Source: Gammaproteobacteria bacterium
GTDB lineage: Bacteria > Pseudomonadota > Gammaproteobacteria > Steroidobacterales > Steroidobacteraceae
Length of the DNA: 64,000 nucleotides
Assembly (NCBI GenBank): GCA_021323735.1
Contig: JAJPKM010000038.1
Coordinates: 124,001 to 188,000 of the forward strand
Reading direction: 5' to 3'
Part shown: one piece after another, positions 1-8,705 of the stretch
Layout: the number at the start of each line of letters is the position of its first letter
Position numbering within the stretch: the first letter of the stretch is position 1
The notes under the pieces: model-generated
Seen by the model: the letters and a program-made list of their open reading frames with translations, nothing else
The model's database searches: none
Told to the model about the DNA's origin: nothing
Program-made: the position numbers and the translations under genes

Positions 1-1
1 T

Positions 2-109
2 CTCTTGCAACAGCAATATAGTTTGCTGCATCGCACCTTCCTTGCGCACTATCTGCTGAAGATTATCGTTATTGTTGTTTTACCTCTGTTCGTTACCGCA
101 CAAAGCTAA
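2..109 (+). CDS. C-terminal tail of a CDS entering from the left edge
   Basis: An open frame runs from the first bases to a TAA at 107-109. It encodes about 35 residues ending in a hydrophobic stretch (KIIVIVVLPLFVTAQS). This could be the last membrane segment of a protein whose body lies outside the window. The frame is short and no family can be named, so it may also be chance. Confidence 0.25.
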   Translation, partial: LLQQQYSLLHRTFLAHYLLKIIVIVVLPLFVTAQS

Positions 110-199
110 TTGGCTGCGCGAGCATGTAGATCGGGCCCTCGCGCCGCGGGGCGTGAACGTCTGTTCGATGTTCCACCTGAACACTCTGGAGGGGTGAGT

Positions 200-420
200 G
201 TTACCGGTTACGGTGATCGGCGACCATGGTTTTGGATCGCGGAGCAGGATGCGACCCGCGGCAAGCCGCATGTTGCCATCAGCGCCGAGAGCCGCGCGGC
301 TGTGGATGCGTTTTATCGGTCGCAATATCGAGGCCGTGTGCCGCAAAACGGCTTGAGGCACAGGGCGGTCAGTTTACCCCGCCGCCGCCGTCAGGACTAC
401 CCGGGGTGCCGCTCGTTTAA
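200..420 (+). pseudogene. Decayed VOC-family (glyoxalase/bleomycin-resistance fold) remnant
   Basis: Translation of 200-322 gives VTGYGDRRPWFWIAEQ, then KPHVAISAESRAAVDAFYRS. This follows the middle of small VOC-superfamily proteins, whose usual pattern is GYG..RP.FWI....HVAF.A..R..VDAF. The family's N-terminal strand and its C-terminal PGLRP.YH...YGAFV.DPDGN block are not found in the same frame. After about position 322 the likeness stops, and the +1 frame runs only to a stop at 418-420. I read this as a gene fragment broken by frameshift and deletion. There is no start codon or ribosome-binding site worth trusting. Family assignment is by recognition of the motif pattern only. Confidence 0.45.
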
Positions 421-492
421 CTGCTATACCGTAAGGTACACTTGGCTGCGCGTGACATTCGCGACCCGGGGCCTCTGCGGTATTTGTAGAAC

Positions 493-1743
493 ATGACAGA
501 CGTCGATGCGTCCAATTCCAACCACTCCCCGACCGTCTTTTTGAGCTATGCCTCCGAGGATCGCGAGGCGGCGCGAACGCTCAAGGATGCGCTTGTCGGA
601 TTCGGATTGGAGGTCTGGTATGACGAAAGCGAACTGGGCGGCGGGGAACTCTGGGATCAGAAGATTCGCCGGCAGATCCGCGAATGCGACTTTTTCATGC
701 CGCTCATTTCGGCGCAAACCGAGGCTCGGCTCGAGGGATACTTTCGCCGGGAATGGCGCTTCGCGGTCGAGAGAACTCTCGACATGGCCGACGACCACCC
801 TTTTCTACTACCGATTCTGATCGATGATACCGGCCAGTCTGGGGCCCGCGTTCCGGAAAAGTTTTTCTCGATTCAATGGCTGAAAGTGCCGGCGGGAAAG
901 CCGACGCCTGCCTTGGAGACCTTGAGTCGTCGACTCGTATCGGGCGAGGCAATGGCCCCCGCTGCTGACGTGAAGGCCACGGGTGCGTACCCTGCACGTG
1001 CCGCCAAGGCGGGTTCAGCGAAACGACCGGCACAGTATCCCGAGTTTCCGATCGAGCAGCCCGGCGCGAAAACCCAGTACTGGCTTCACGTGTTCGGCTG
1101 GGCATGCCGGTCGGCTTGGATCTTTTTCCAGCAATGGCCTCGATGGGTCAGAATATTCGTCTATGTCTGGCTTTGCGTAGTCCTTATGAACCGAGGCTGC
1201 AGTGATGATGATCGGCGCTCCGCCAAGACCTCGCAGGAGGAAGCCGAGAAGCTGCGTGCCATTTCAGACACATATCACGGTAACTTCAACAAGAATGACA
1301 TCTCGAAGCTGGCCTCGCAGATCGCGCGGCTCGCTTCCGACGACGCACCGGAAACCCCGGCCGAACGCAGCCCCTTGTTGGCCATGCCGTTCACCGCGCC
1401 CCCTGGCGATAACGAAACCGCGAAGCTCGCGGACTCCACATTCGCGCTGGTGTTCGGAAAAATGTCCATTGCGCATCCTGGCCGCGTGGCCTTGAGCCAG
1501 GAAACGGTGCCCTGCGCGGACGTGAAGTCGGCGGTGGAGAGCGGTCGATCGCACCATTCGCGGTACGTTTTGTGCGGCGCCATCGGTTCCGATGCCTCCT
1601 CCGTACCGGTTCTCAGCATCAAGCTGGCCCGGGTGAGCGATGGTGCGATGATGTGGTCGAAGGCTTATCCGGTGTCAGGCGCCGATGCGACGAAAATCGC
1701 CGCGGAGGTGAATTCCCAGGTGCCGGCGCTGGACCAGGATTAA
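493..1743 (+). CDS. TIR domain - transmembrane - TolB-like domain protein
   Basis: 416 aa. Residues 14-150 form a TIR domain: the first strand is VFLSYASED (15-23), the next motif is VWYDESELGGG (41-51), and YFRREWRFAVE follows at 83-93. Glu87 lines up with the catalytic glutamate of NAD-cleaving TIR domains, so NADase activity is possible but unproven. A polar linker leads to a membrane segment near residues 210-232 (WIFFQQW...IFVYVWLCVVLM). The part after the membrane (about 285-410) resembles the TolB-N-like module attached to some class III adenylate cyclases: MPF...GDNETAKLAD, then SRYVLCGAI, then LARVSDGAMMWSKAY. If the N terminus is cytoplasmic, this module is periplasmic. ATG start with no clear Shine-Dalgarno. 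Its stop overlaps the convergent neighbour by 4 nt. The role is unknown; signalling or defence are the obvious candidates. Confidence 0.85.
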   Translation: MTDVDASNSNHSPTVFLSYASEDREAARTLKDALVGFGLEVWYDESELGGGELWDQKIRRQIRECDFFMPLISAQTEARLEGYFRREWRFAVERTLDMADDHPFLLPILIDDTGQSGARVPEKFFSIQWLKVPAGKPTPALETLSRRLVSGEAMAPAADVKATGAYPARAAKAGSAKRPAQYPEFPIEQPGAKTQYWLHVFGWACRSAWIFFQQWPRWVRIFVYVWLCVVLMNRGCSDDDRRSAKTSQEEAEKLRAISDTYHGNFNKNDISKLASQIARLASDDAPETPAERSPLLAMPFTAPPGDNETAKLADSTFALVFGKMSIAHPGRVALSQETVPCADVKSAVESGRSHHSRYVLCGAIGSDASSVPVLSIKLARVSDGAMMWSKAYPVSGADATKIAAEVNSQVPALDQD

Positions 1744-3170
1744 AGCGCTCCCCTTGGCTGTGTTTCCCTGGTGAACTTCAGATCCCGCCCTTCACGTCGA
1801 TTCACATAGCCCGTGATGAGACCGTTGGAATCACGCTCAAAGATCATGCTTATGCGGGGCGAGCCCGGCGCGAAGAAGCAATCGGGAGCCATGGCTTTGA
1901 TGAACTTCGGTTTGCCGCCGTTGGTGGACATGGCCAGAGCGCCCGGGGTTGGGGTAATGGTGACCGCAAGATCTTTACCAAGCGAATACCTGCCTGAGTA
2001 TTCACCCAATCGATCGGCAGGCAACGTGAGGGCCGGCGGATCCTGCTGAATGGCGCGCCCCTGGCTCGCCATCATCTTCCACTCCGTTCCACGCCTGACC
2101 CAGGTTTCCATCGAGCGATAGGTCTGATGTTGTATCTGTCCATAGGACGGGGTGTCCCGGTCATGGAAGAAGGCCGCGACCGCGACATCACCTGAATGGG
2201 TCACGACAAAATCTCTCAATACCAACGGTCCTGGCGCAGGCGCTGATGCATTGCCTTGTGGAGTACCAGGGTCGCTTTTACGGTAGATGAGACCGCCGCT
2301 CAAATATCCGATCACAAGTCCGTTGGTGTCGCGCTGGAAAATCGTGCGCGGCGGAACATGGCCCGAAGGTACTCCGGCCTTGAAAAAGATATCGCGTGCT
2401 TCCGGTTTGAGCGGCGCGCCGCGGACGCCGTTGGTGGTGAACACCAGCGCGCCTTGATCGAGGGAGACTGTGACCCACGAGCCCGGTCCGGCGCTGTAGA
2501 CGCCCAGGTACTCCTGAAGGACCTCCAGCGGCTGCGCAATGCCTTGGGGATCCTGATGTAGCGGAATGGTTTCACTCCCGAGCAGTTTCCAGGCCGCGCC
2601 CCTCTGTATCCACGTGTCTACCGTCAAGTATTTGTATTCCAGGCTCTGGCCGTCGTAGCGGACCAGCTGGTGATCGATGAAGCTCGAGACCGCGACATCG
2701 CCCCGGTGATGCAAGACCCAGTCAGAAATGCCGATCGATGAGGGAACGCCCTTGGGCGGGGCGGCGGGCGCGCCGCCGGCGAAGTCGCGCCATCCGGACG
2801 CCGAACCGTCTTCGTTGATGAACAACACCTGACGGTCAAGGTAGCGGCGCATGGCGGCTAAGTCGCCGCGCTGCCCCGCATCCAGGAAGGCTTGCGTTTG
2901 CCGCTTGATCAGTGCGGATACTGTGTCGGATTTGTCGAACTGGGGGTCACGCGCAACACTGCCGTCTCCCCCTGAGAAGAGCACTTCATCGTCCAGAAAG
3001 CTTTCCATGGTCGCCTGATCGCCGCGCTGGCCCGCGTCAGAACCCAAGTCCGTCTGGTGTCTGAGCAGTTCGGTCAGCGCCGCCTCATTCGCGGCGAATA
3101 CCGCGGTCGAGAAGAAGCACGCCGCGCTCGCGAGCACCGAAGATAATTTTCCGATCAATGAATATTTCAT
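1740..3170 (-). CDS. Secreted two-module NTF2-like (DUF4440) / DUF3471-like protein
   Basis: I start it at the ATG at 3170 because it opens a clear signal peptide (MKYSLIGKLSSVLASAACFF, cleaved near AVFA/ANEA). An ATG further upstream only adds Cys/Gly-rich low-quality sequence. The mature protein looks like SnoaL/DUF4440-type NTF2 folds (RQTQAFLDAGQRGDLAAM...VLFINEDGS, DTWIQRGAAWKLLGSE) alternating with DUF3471-like beta domains (LQEYLGVYSAGPGSWVTVSL and LGEYSGRYSLGKDLAVTITP). The second NTF2 half is abbreviated (GDVAVAAFFHD...METWVRRGTEWKMM). The N-terminal helix motif LxDAGQRGD also appears twice, which suggests internal duplication. No catalytic role can be assigned. Convergent with the TIR gene and downstream of the hybrid kinase on the same strand. 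Confidence 0.75.
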   Translation of the reverse strand: MKYSLIGKLSSVLASAACFFSTAVFAANEAALTELLRHQTDLGSDAGQRGDQATMESFLDDEVLFSGGDGSVARDPQFDKSDTVSALIKRQTQAFLDAGQRGDLAAMRRYLDRQVLFINEDGSASGWRDFAGGAPAAPPKGVPSSIGISDWVLHHRGDVAVSSFIDHQLVRYDGQSLEYKYLTVDTWIQRGAAWKLLGSETIPLHQDPQGIAQPLEVLQEYLGVYSAGPGSWVTVSLDQGALVFTTNGVRGAPLKPEARDIFFKAGVPSGHVPPRTIFQRDTNGLVIGYLSGGLIYRKSDPGTPQGNASAPAPGPLVLRDFVVTHSGDVAVAAFFHDRDTPSYGQIQHQTYRSMETWVRRGTEWKMMASQGRAIQQDPPALTLPADRLGEYSGRYSLGKDLAVTITPTPGALAMSTNGGKPKFIKAMAPDCFFAPGSPRISMIFERDSNGLITGYVNRREGRDLKFTRETQPRGAL

Positions 3171-3326
3171 GCGAAAATGATATCCAAATAGGGTGCACGT
3201 CGCTTCACTGCCGAGGGCCGTGACTGCGGGGTGAACTGACCAGGAGCCTTTACGGCCGGCGCCGCACGACGCGTCCGGTCCCTTGCAGAGCCAGCACGAC
3301 GCGCGGAACACTCAGACAGGTTCTAA

Positions 3327-6323
3327 CTAAGAGGCGGCTTTGGCCGTCCGCGGAATGACGGACGGGTCGAGCAAGAACTGTTTGACGCGCTCGAATTCCT
3401 GGCGAAGCTGCGCATTGCAGCGTTCCAGCACGCGCGCATCGCCGCTGTCGCTTGCAGCCTCCATGCGTTCCGCAAGAGACTTCAGTGCGTGCGCGTGGAT
3501 ATTGGCGCTGGAGCCCTTCAATTGGTGCGCGGCCCTCATCAATGCCGGCCAGTCGAGGGCCGCAAGCGCGGCGGTCAATTCGCTCAGCTGTTGATCGCCG
3601 CAGACGATGAATGCAGCCGCCAGCTCGCGCGCAAAAGCGTCATCGCCGCCGGTCATGGTATTGAATCCGGACAGGTCGACCGGAGGAGAGTGATCCGATG
3701 GCGCGGCGCGTGATGTAGAGGGAGATGCAGAGGCCGGCGTAGAGGCCGATGGGATGGCAGGTGACATGGACGCCGCTGTCGAGTTCTCTGTCTCATGCTT
3801 CGCCAAGCCGAATTTGGCCAGGATACTGCGCAGCCGCTCAACCTCGATGGGCTTGGTCAAGTAACCGTCCATGCCGGCGGCCTCGCAAAGCTCGCGATCG
3901 CCGGTCATGGCATTGGCGGTGAGCGCAATGATCGGCAGATGCCCGCTGGTTTCCCATGCGCGAATTTTGCGCGTTGCAGTCATGCCATCCATCACAGGCA
4001 TCTGCAAGTCCATCAAGACGATGTCGAAATGCTGCCGTTGGCAGGCCGCGATGCCCTCGGCACCGTTGGTGGCGACTTCGACGGTGCATCCCAATCGCTC
4101 CAGAAAGCGAACCGCTACCTTCTGATTGACGAAATTGTCCTCGACCAGTAGGACATGTCCGCTGAAGCGCTGCTGTGTCGCGGATTGCGCCAGCACGTTC
4201 CGCGTGATCATGGGTTGCGTGTCCATCTGCCACTGCCGTGGACCGCCGCTCATGACGCGTGCTACCGCGTCGATCAACTCGCCTGCACGCACGGGCTTGG
4301 TCAAATAGGCCGCGAATCCCAGCGCCGCCAGCCTGGGTGTATCCCCATGGTGATCCAGCGAGGTCAGCATCACCAAGCGTGTGTTCGCAAGATCCCGTAT
4401 GTCGATGATGCGCCGGCCCAGCATGGCACCATCCATGTCCGGCATTTGAAAATCCGTAATGACCATGTCGAACGGATTGTCGGACGCTCGCGCGTCTCGC
4501 AGCTCATCGAGGGCGGACGCGCCGCTCCCGACGGTCGTCACCGTATAGCCCGCGTGTGCCAGCTGCGAACTCAGTACTCGCTGATTGGTCGCATTGTCAT
4601 CGACGACGAGAATGCGCCCGCCCGTGGTGCTCAGCGGTCGCCGTTCCGGCATGATCGGCGCCGGCTTCAAGGGCAACGTGAAGAAGAACCGGGAACCGAC
4701 TCCCAGCTTGCTCGACACGCCGATTTCGCCGCCCATCAATTCGACCAGGCGGCGCACGATGGAAAGTCCGAGGCCGGTGCCGCCGAAATGACGAGTAGTC
4801 GAGGAGTCAGCCTGCACGAATGGCTGGAACAGCGTTCGCAAGGTCTGCTGTTCGATTCCGATGCCCGTCTCGCGCACCTCGAAGTAGGTCAACGGATCGC
4901 CGATGCCGTTCTCCCGGGTGCGCACCTCGATGACGATCTCACCCGCTTGCGTGAATTTGATGGCGTTGCCGACCAGATTCACCAGGCACTGCCGCAGGCG
5001 TTGCGGGTCGCCGAGCACGCGGGTTATCTGCGGATCGACATTAACGATGAGCTCCAGTCCCTTGGCGGCTGCGTGGAAAGCCATCGCCGAACCCACGTCC
5101 TCGACATTGGCCCTCAGATCCAGCTCGATGGATTCCAATTCCAGCTTGCCGGCTTCGATTTTGGAGAAATCCAAGATGTCGTTGATCACGGTCAACAGCG
5201 AATCGGCACTGGAGCGAATGGTCTCCGCGTAGTCGCGCTGTGTCCGATCGAGCTGTGTGTCGAGCAGCAGTCCGGTCATGCCGATGATGCCGTTCATGGG
5301 AGTGCGGATTTCATGGCTGACATTGGCCAAGAAGTGGCTCTTGGTGCGGCTCGCTGCTTGTGCTGCTTCGGTTTGTTGGCGCAGCAATTCCGAGGCCACC
5401 ACTTCTTCGGTGACGTCCCAGGATACGCCCAGCATTCGATAGGGTGTGCCCTTGCCATCCAGGATGATCCGTCCAAAGTTCTGCACGTGCACGATGGCCC
5501 CATCGACGCCGCGGGCGCGGTAGCGCAGACTGATTCGATCCGTTTTGTTCGCCAGCGCCGCCGTGACGGTTTCGCGAAACACTGCGCGGTCTTCGGGCAA
5601 TACCAGGGATTCGAGCACCTGAACATCCAGATTTTCTGCGCTGACCGCACGCGCCAGAGCTTCGATGAGGTTTTCGATCCAAAGATAGCGGCCCGTGAGC
5701 AGGTCAAGCTCCCAGGAGCAGATACCGGCGCTTTCTGTGGCGATGTTGACTTGATCGACCAGTCGCCGATTTTCCTCGGCGCGGCTCTTGAGTTCCGCGG
5801 CATGCAGAACTTCTTTGGTGACATCCCAGGTCACCCCCATGAGGCGCGTCGCCATCCCGGCGGCATCGCGATACACCCGCATGTGGGTCTGCACGAACTG
5901 AGGTTCGGGCCTCGGATTGGCGGTTCGGTAGCGAAGCGGCAAGATGGCAGCGCTGTTAGGGTCGGCCAAGAGGGCGCGAATGGCGACGGCCGTGGCTTCG
6001 CGCTCGCTTTCGTGAATGACCTCTCTCGGATTGAATGTCTTGGAAGGCAGTAGGCCGGTGAGCGTCCAGAAACTCTCGTCGGTGACAAAGTCACCGCCCA
6101 CCAAGTCCATTTCCCAGATGCTGATCCCCGCCGTTTCCGTGGCCAGTTTCAGCCTCATCAGCAGTTGAGCTTGCCGTTCAGTCTGCTCGGCGAGCAGGGT
6201 CGCAGCTTCCTGCGTGCTCCCGTCCACGGTAAGACCCGGCGGTACCGGTAGCGGAGGAACATTCAGAACGGCCGCACGGATACCGCGGATCCAGGTGCGA
6301 AATCTTCCCCGAGCACGGCTCAA
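3327..6323 (-). CDS. Hybrid sensor histidine kinase (PAS-PAS-HisKA-HATPase-REC-REC-Hpt)
   Basis: 998 aa, soluble. Two PAS/PAC modules (about 55-175 and 185-310) each end in LMGVTWDVT / MLGVSWDVT. HisKA follows with His337 in VSHEIRTP, then HATPase_c with the N box ([10 protein letters not shown], 449-458) and G2 box [10 protein letters not shown]. Two receiver domains carry Asp624 ([11 protein letters not shown]) and Asp772 ([11 protein letters not shown]). A C-terminal Hpt domain has His933 in HQLKGSSAN. This is a complete BarA-like phosphorelay in one chain. The G1 box reads RETGIGI, with Glu485 where Asp is nearly invariant. The frame opens with TTG at 6323 and no good Shine-Dalgarno, so the true start is uncertain. 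No partner regulator is adjacent, and there is no transmembrane segment. Confidence 0.92.
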   Translation of the reverse strand: MSRARGRFRTWIRGIRAAVLNVPPLPVPPGLTVDGSTQEAATLLAEQTERQAQLLMRLKLATETAGISIWEMDLVGGDFVTDESFWTLTGLLPSKTFNPREVIHESEREATAVAIRALLADPNSAAILPLRYRTANPRPEPQFVQTHMRVYRDAAGMATRLMGVTWDVTKEVLHAAELKSRAEENRRLVDQVNIATESAGICSWELDLLTGRYLWIENLIEALARAVSAENLDVQVLESLVLPEDRAVFRETVTAALANKTDRISLRYRARGVDGAIVHVQNFGRIILDGKGTPYRMLGVSWDVTEEVVASELLRQQTEAAQAASRTKSHFLANVSHEIRTPMNGIIGMTGLLLDTQLDRTQRDYAETIRSSADSLLTVINDILDFSKIEAGKLELESIELDLRANVEDVGSAMAFHAAAKGLELIVNVDPQITRVLGDPQRLRQCLVNLVGNAIKFTQAGEIVIEVRTRENGIGDPLTYFEVRETGIGIEQQTLRTLFQPFVQADSSTTRHFGGTGLGLSIVRRLVELMGGEIGVSSKLGVGSRFFFTLPLKPAPIMPERRPLSTTGGRILVVDDNATNQRVLSSQLAHAGYTVTTVGSGASALDELRDARASDNPFDMVITDFQMPDMDGAMLGRRIIDIRDLANTRLVMLTSLDHHGDTPRLAALGFAAYLTKPVRAGELIDAVARVMSGGPRQWQMDTQPMITRNVLAQSATQQRFSGHVLLVEDNFVNQKVAVRFLERLGCTVEVATNGAEGIAACQRQHFDIVLMDLQMPVMDGMTATRKIRAWETSGHLPIIALTANAMTGDRELCEAAGMDGYLTKPIEVERLRSILAKFGLAKHETENSTAASMSPAIPSASTPASASPSTSRAAPSDHSPPVDLSGFNTMTGGDDAFARELAAAFIVCGDQQLSELTAALAALDWPALMRAAHQLKGSSANIHAHALKSLAERMEAASDSGDARVLERCNAQLRQEFERVKQFLLDPSVIPRTAKAAS

Positions 6324-6446
6324 GGGCGCGAAGATATCCGCTTGACTAGGAATGGTGAACGCGCTCCAGGACCGCAGATTTGCAACTATCTACGTTGCGT
6401 ATCGGCGAGGAATCCGCGGTCTTGAGCCTGAAGCGGCGCGCAGGAC

Positions 6447-6471
6447 GGTGGCCGGCTCCTTGCCGGCCACC
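6447..6471 (-). terminator. Strong GC-rich hairpin downstream of the serine hydrolase gene
   Basis: Perfect 10-bp arms GGTGGCCGGC (6447-6456) and GCCGGCCACC (6462-6471) enclose a 5-nt loop. On the minus strand the hairpin begins 33 nt after the serine hydrolase stop codon. There is no T-tract, so this is a candidate transcript end or mRNA 3' stabiliser rather than a textbook intrinsic terminator. A weaker hairpin (ATCCGTCAGCGGAT, from about 6482) lies between it and the gene. Confidence 0.5.
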
Positions 6472-6503
6472 CTTGAGGCATATCCGTCAGCGGATGACGG
6501 TGG

Positions 6504-7790
6504 TTATTTGAGAACCGCTTGGTAGACCCAGGCACGGGATAACCCGCGGACATCGGGAACGGCACCGGTCGCGACCGCGCCGGTACCCGCCGCCTGTTGA
6601 ATCATGCCGAGCACGATCAGGTCGTTCACCGGATCGATCCAGAACCAGGTACCGGCGGCACCGCCCCAAAAGTAACTTCCCTTGCCGAAGTAGCCGCCGG
6701 CCGCGACCGGATCGGTGTAAATGCCGAAATCCAGACCGAAGCCCGCGCCCGGTGCGAGAGTCGATGCATTGGCGGGCAGCACATTGGTATGCATCAGTTC
6801 GACGGTCAGCGGCGACAAGAGCCGCACGCCATCCAACTGTCCGCCGTTCTGCAGCATCTGGCAGAAGCGCATGTAATCGGCCGCGGTGGACACCAAGCCG
6901 CCGCCGCCGGAGGAGAGCGCCGGCTTCGCTGCAAAATCGTGATTCAGGCCGTCGTGCACACCGACTACCTGCAATTTCCCATCCTTGTCGTAGCTATAGA
7001 ACTCCGCGAAGCGATTGAGTTTATCCTTCGGCACGTAGAAGCCGGTGTCGACCATGCCGAGCGGTTTGAAAATGCGCTTTTCCAAGAATTCCTCGAAGGG
7101 CATGCCCGAGAGCTTCTGGACGATGTAGCCCTGGATGTCGACTGAAATGCTGTAGTGCCATTCGCTGCCGGGCTGTGCATTGAGCGGCAGTTTGGCCACA
7201 CGCTTGATGAATTCGTCCAGCGTATTGTTGGGATTGAAGAGGTCCGCCTCGAGCTGCAATTTATCGACAGCCGTGTTGCTGAAGAAGCCGTAAGTGAAGC
7301 CGCCGGAATGCGACATCAATTCGCGCATGGTGATCGGGTGTACGGGATCCTTCATGACCACATTGTTGTTGGCGTCGGTGCCGTAGACCTTCAGCTTGGC
7401 AAATTCGGGGATGTACTTGGCGATCGGATCGTTGAGCTGCCATTTGCCTTCCTCGAACAGCATCATCATGGCCACGCCGGTGATGGGCTTGCTCATGGAA
7501 TAGATGCGAAAGATGCTGTCCTTCTGCATCGGTGCGTTGGCCGCGATGTCCCGCTTGCCGACGGCGTCGAATTCCACCACCTTGCCGTGGCGCGAGACCA
7601 TCGTGACGCTGCCCGCCAGTCGACCCTGGTCCACCAGTTCTTTCATTCCCATGTTCAGCCGGCCGAGCCGCTCGGTGGACATGCCTTCGCTTTCCGCACT
7701 CGCCGAGGGCAGATCGTGTACCGCTGCCGACGCGGGCTGAACTGAGAGGGCGGCCAAGGAGACCATGGCCAGTAAGCGCGGAAAGTACAT
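6504..7790 (-). CDS. Exported class C beta-lactamase-family serine hydrolase (EstB/CubicO type)
   Basis: 428 aa with an N-terminal signal peptide (MYFPRLLAMVSLAALSVQPA, cut near ASA/AVH). The active-site SxxK motif is Ser98-Met-Ser-Lys101 (RIYSMSKPITG). The second motif is Tyr-Ser in WHYSISVDIQGY, and the third, HxG/KTG-like element is GGAAGTWFWIDP near the C terminus. The arrangement matches penicillin-binding-protein-fold esterases such as EstB rather than true AmpC enzymes. The substrate is unknown, likely an ester or peptide in the periplasm. ATG with Shine-Dalgarno AGGGAG 9 nt upstream. Last gene of the minus-strand run, followed by the hairpin at 6447-6471. Confidence 0.9.
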   Translation of the reverse strand: MYFPRLLAMVSLAALSVQPASAAVHDLPSASAESEGMSTERLGRLNMGMKELVDQGRLAGSVTMVSRHGKVVEFDAVGKRDIAANAPMQKDSIFRIYSMSKPITGVAMMMLFEEGKWQLNDPIAKYIPEFAKLKVYGTDANNNVVMKDPVHPITMRELMSHSGGFTYGFFSNTAVDKLQLEADLFNPNNTLDEFIKRVAKLPLNAQPGSEWHYSISVDIQGYIVQKLSGMPFEEFLEKRIFKPLGMVDTGFYVPKDKLNRFAEFYSYDKDGKLQVVGVHDGLNHDFAAKPALSSGGGGLVSTAADYMRFCQMLQNGGQLDGVRLLSPLTVELMHTNVLPANASTLAPGAGFGLDFGIYTDPVAAGGYFGKGSYFWGGAAGTWFWIDPVNDLIVLGMIQQAAGTGAVATGAVPDVRGLSRAWVYQAVLK

Positions 7791-7818
7791 GCGTGAACTC
7801 CCTATTAGTAGATGTTAA

Positions 7819-8700
7819 TTATAAAACCGGATGCGCAGTGTAGCCTTGAGCACGCTCCAGTATCCAGCGCGCCATGAGATCGAAGAGCGCCGTGCGCGAG
7901 CGATCGTCTTCATTGTGAACTTCGTGCAGCAGGCCGGGGTAGGTGACGAGTCGCTTGTCGGAGGAGCCGAGGGCCGCGAGCAGGCGTTGCGAGCCGCTGA
8001 TCGGGCAGACTTTATCGGCCTCGCCATGGACGGCCAGCCAGGGCAGGGTGATCTGTCTCGCATGCTCATGGCAGATGCGGCACGCCACCGCGAAACCGTA
8101 CAGCAACCTCAAGCTGGCGGTGCGCGGCACGAGCGGATCATTCTCATGTTGTCGCTGGATGGCCTCGACTTGAGTGAGCGCGGAGGCGTCTATTCGCAAG
8201 CTGATCCGGAGGCGCGGCACCAGCGCCGCGGCCATCCGCAGCCCTGCGGCGGCCAGCCCATCGAGCTTCGGCATGGCATCGAGTGCACAGCCGCTGGTAA
8301 TGACACCGCCGGCCCAGTGCAATCCTCCAATGGCGGCCTGCGTCACCACCACCGAGCCCATGCTATGGCCCCAGACGAACAGCGGCAGCGCGGGATACCT
8401 TGCACGTGCCGCGCGGCCCACCGACTCTAAGTCGGTTGCGAACCGGGTGAAGTCCTCCACATGGGTTCGCGTGCCCGGAAATACGCCGTGCCCGCGCTGG
8501 TCGAAAACGAAGCAGGCGATGCCTCGGGATGCGAGCGCCTCGGTAACGTGGCGGTAACGCCCTCCATGCTCGGCGATGCCGTGCACGACGATGAGTCCTG
8601 CGTGCGCCGCCTTCGGCACGACCTCGTAACCCGGAAATTCCGTCCCCAGGATGCGCTGCATCGATTCGTTCCCGTCATGGACATTGTTCGCCGTACCCAT
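7819..8700 (-). CDS. Alpha/beta hydrolase, monoacylglycerol lipase / lysophospholipase type
   Basis: About 293 aa from the ATG at 8700. Family features: the oxyanion segment VVHGIAEHGGRY, FDQRGHG, the nucleophile elbow VWGHSMGS, the acid in VHGEADKVCP and the His in GLLHEVHNE. This is the Hydrolase_4 (monoglyceride lipase-like) pattern, acting on an acylglycerol or lysophospholipid in the cytoplasm, as there is no signal peptide. A second ATG at 8661 (MQRILGTEFPGYEV) has a GGGAAC sequence upstream and could be the true start. The first ATG lies 5 nt after the stop of the peroxidase-like gene, so the two are co-transcribed. The same frame stays open far upstream, but only as antisense of the neighbouring gene. 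Confidence 0.88.
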   Translation of the reverse strand: MGTANNVHDGNESMQRILGTEFPGYEVVPKAAHAGLIVVHGIAEHGGRYRHVTEALASRGIACFVFDQRGHGVFPGTRTHVEDFTRFATDLESVGRAARARYPALPLFVWGHSMGSVVVTQAAIGGLHWAGGVITSGCALDAMPKLDGLAAAGLRMAAALVPRLRISLRIDASALTQVEAIQRQHENDPLVPRTASLRLLYGFAVACRICHEHARQITLPWLAVHGEADKVCPISGSQRLLAALGSSDKRLVTYPGLLHEVHNEDDRSRTALFDLMARWILERAQGYTAHPVL

Positions 8701-8705
8701 CGCGA

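Noticed and set aside
4155-6053. Long open frame (632 codons) on the + strand opposite the hybrid kinase
   Set aside because: It is the antisense shadow of a clearly coding gene in GC-rich DNA; its translation has no recognisable domain and is unusually rich in His, Gln and Arg.
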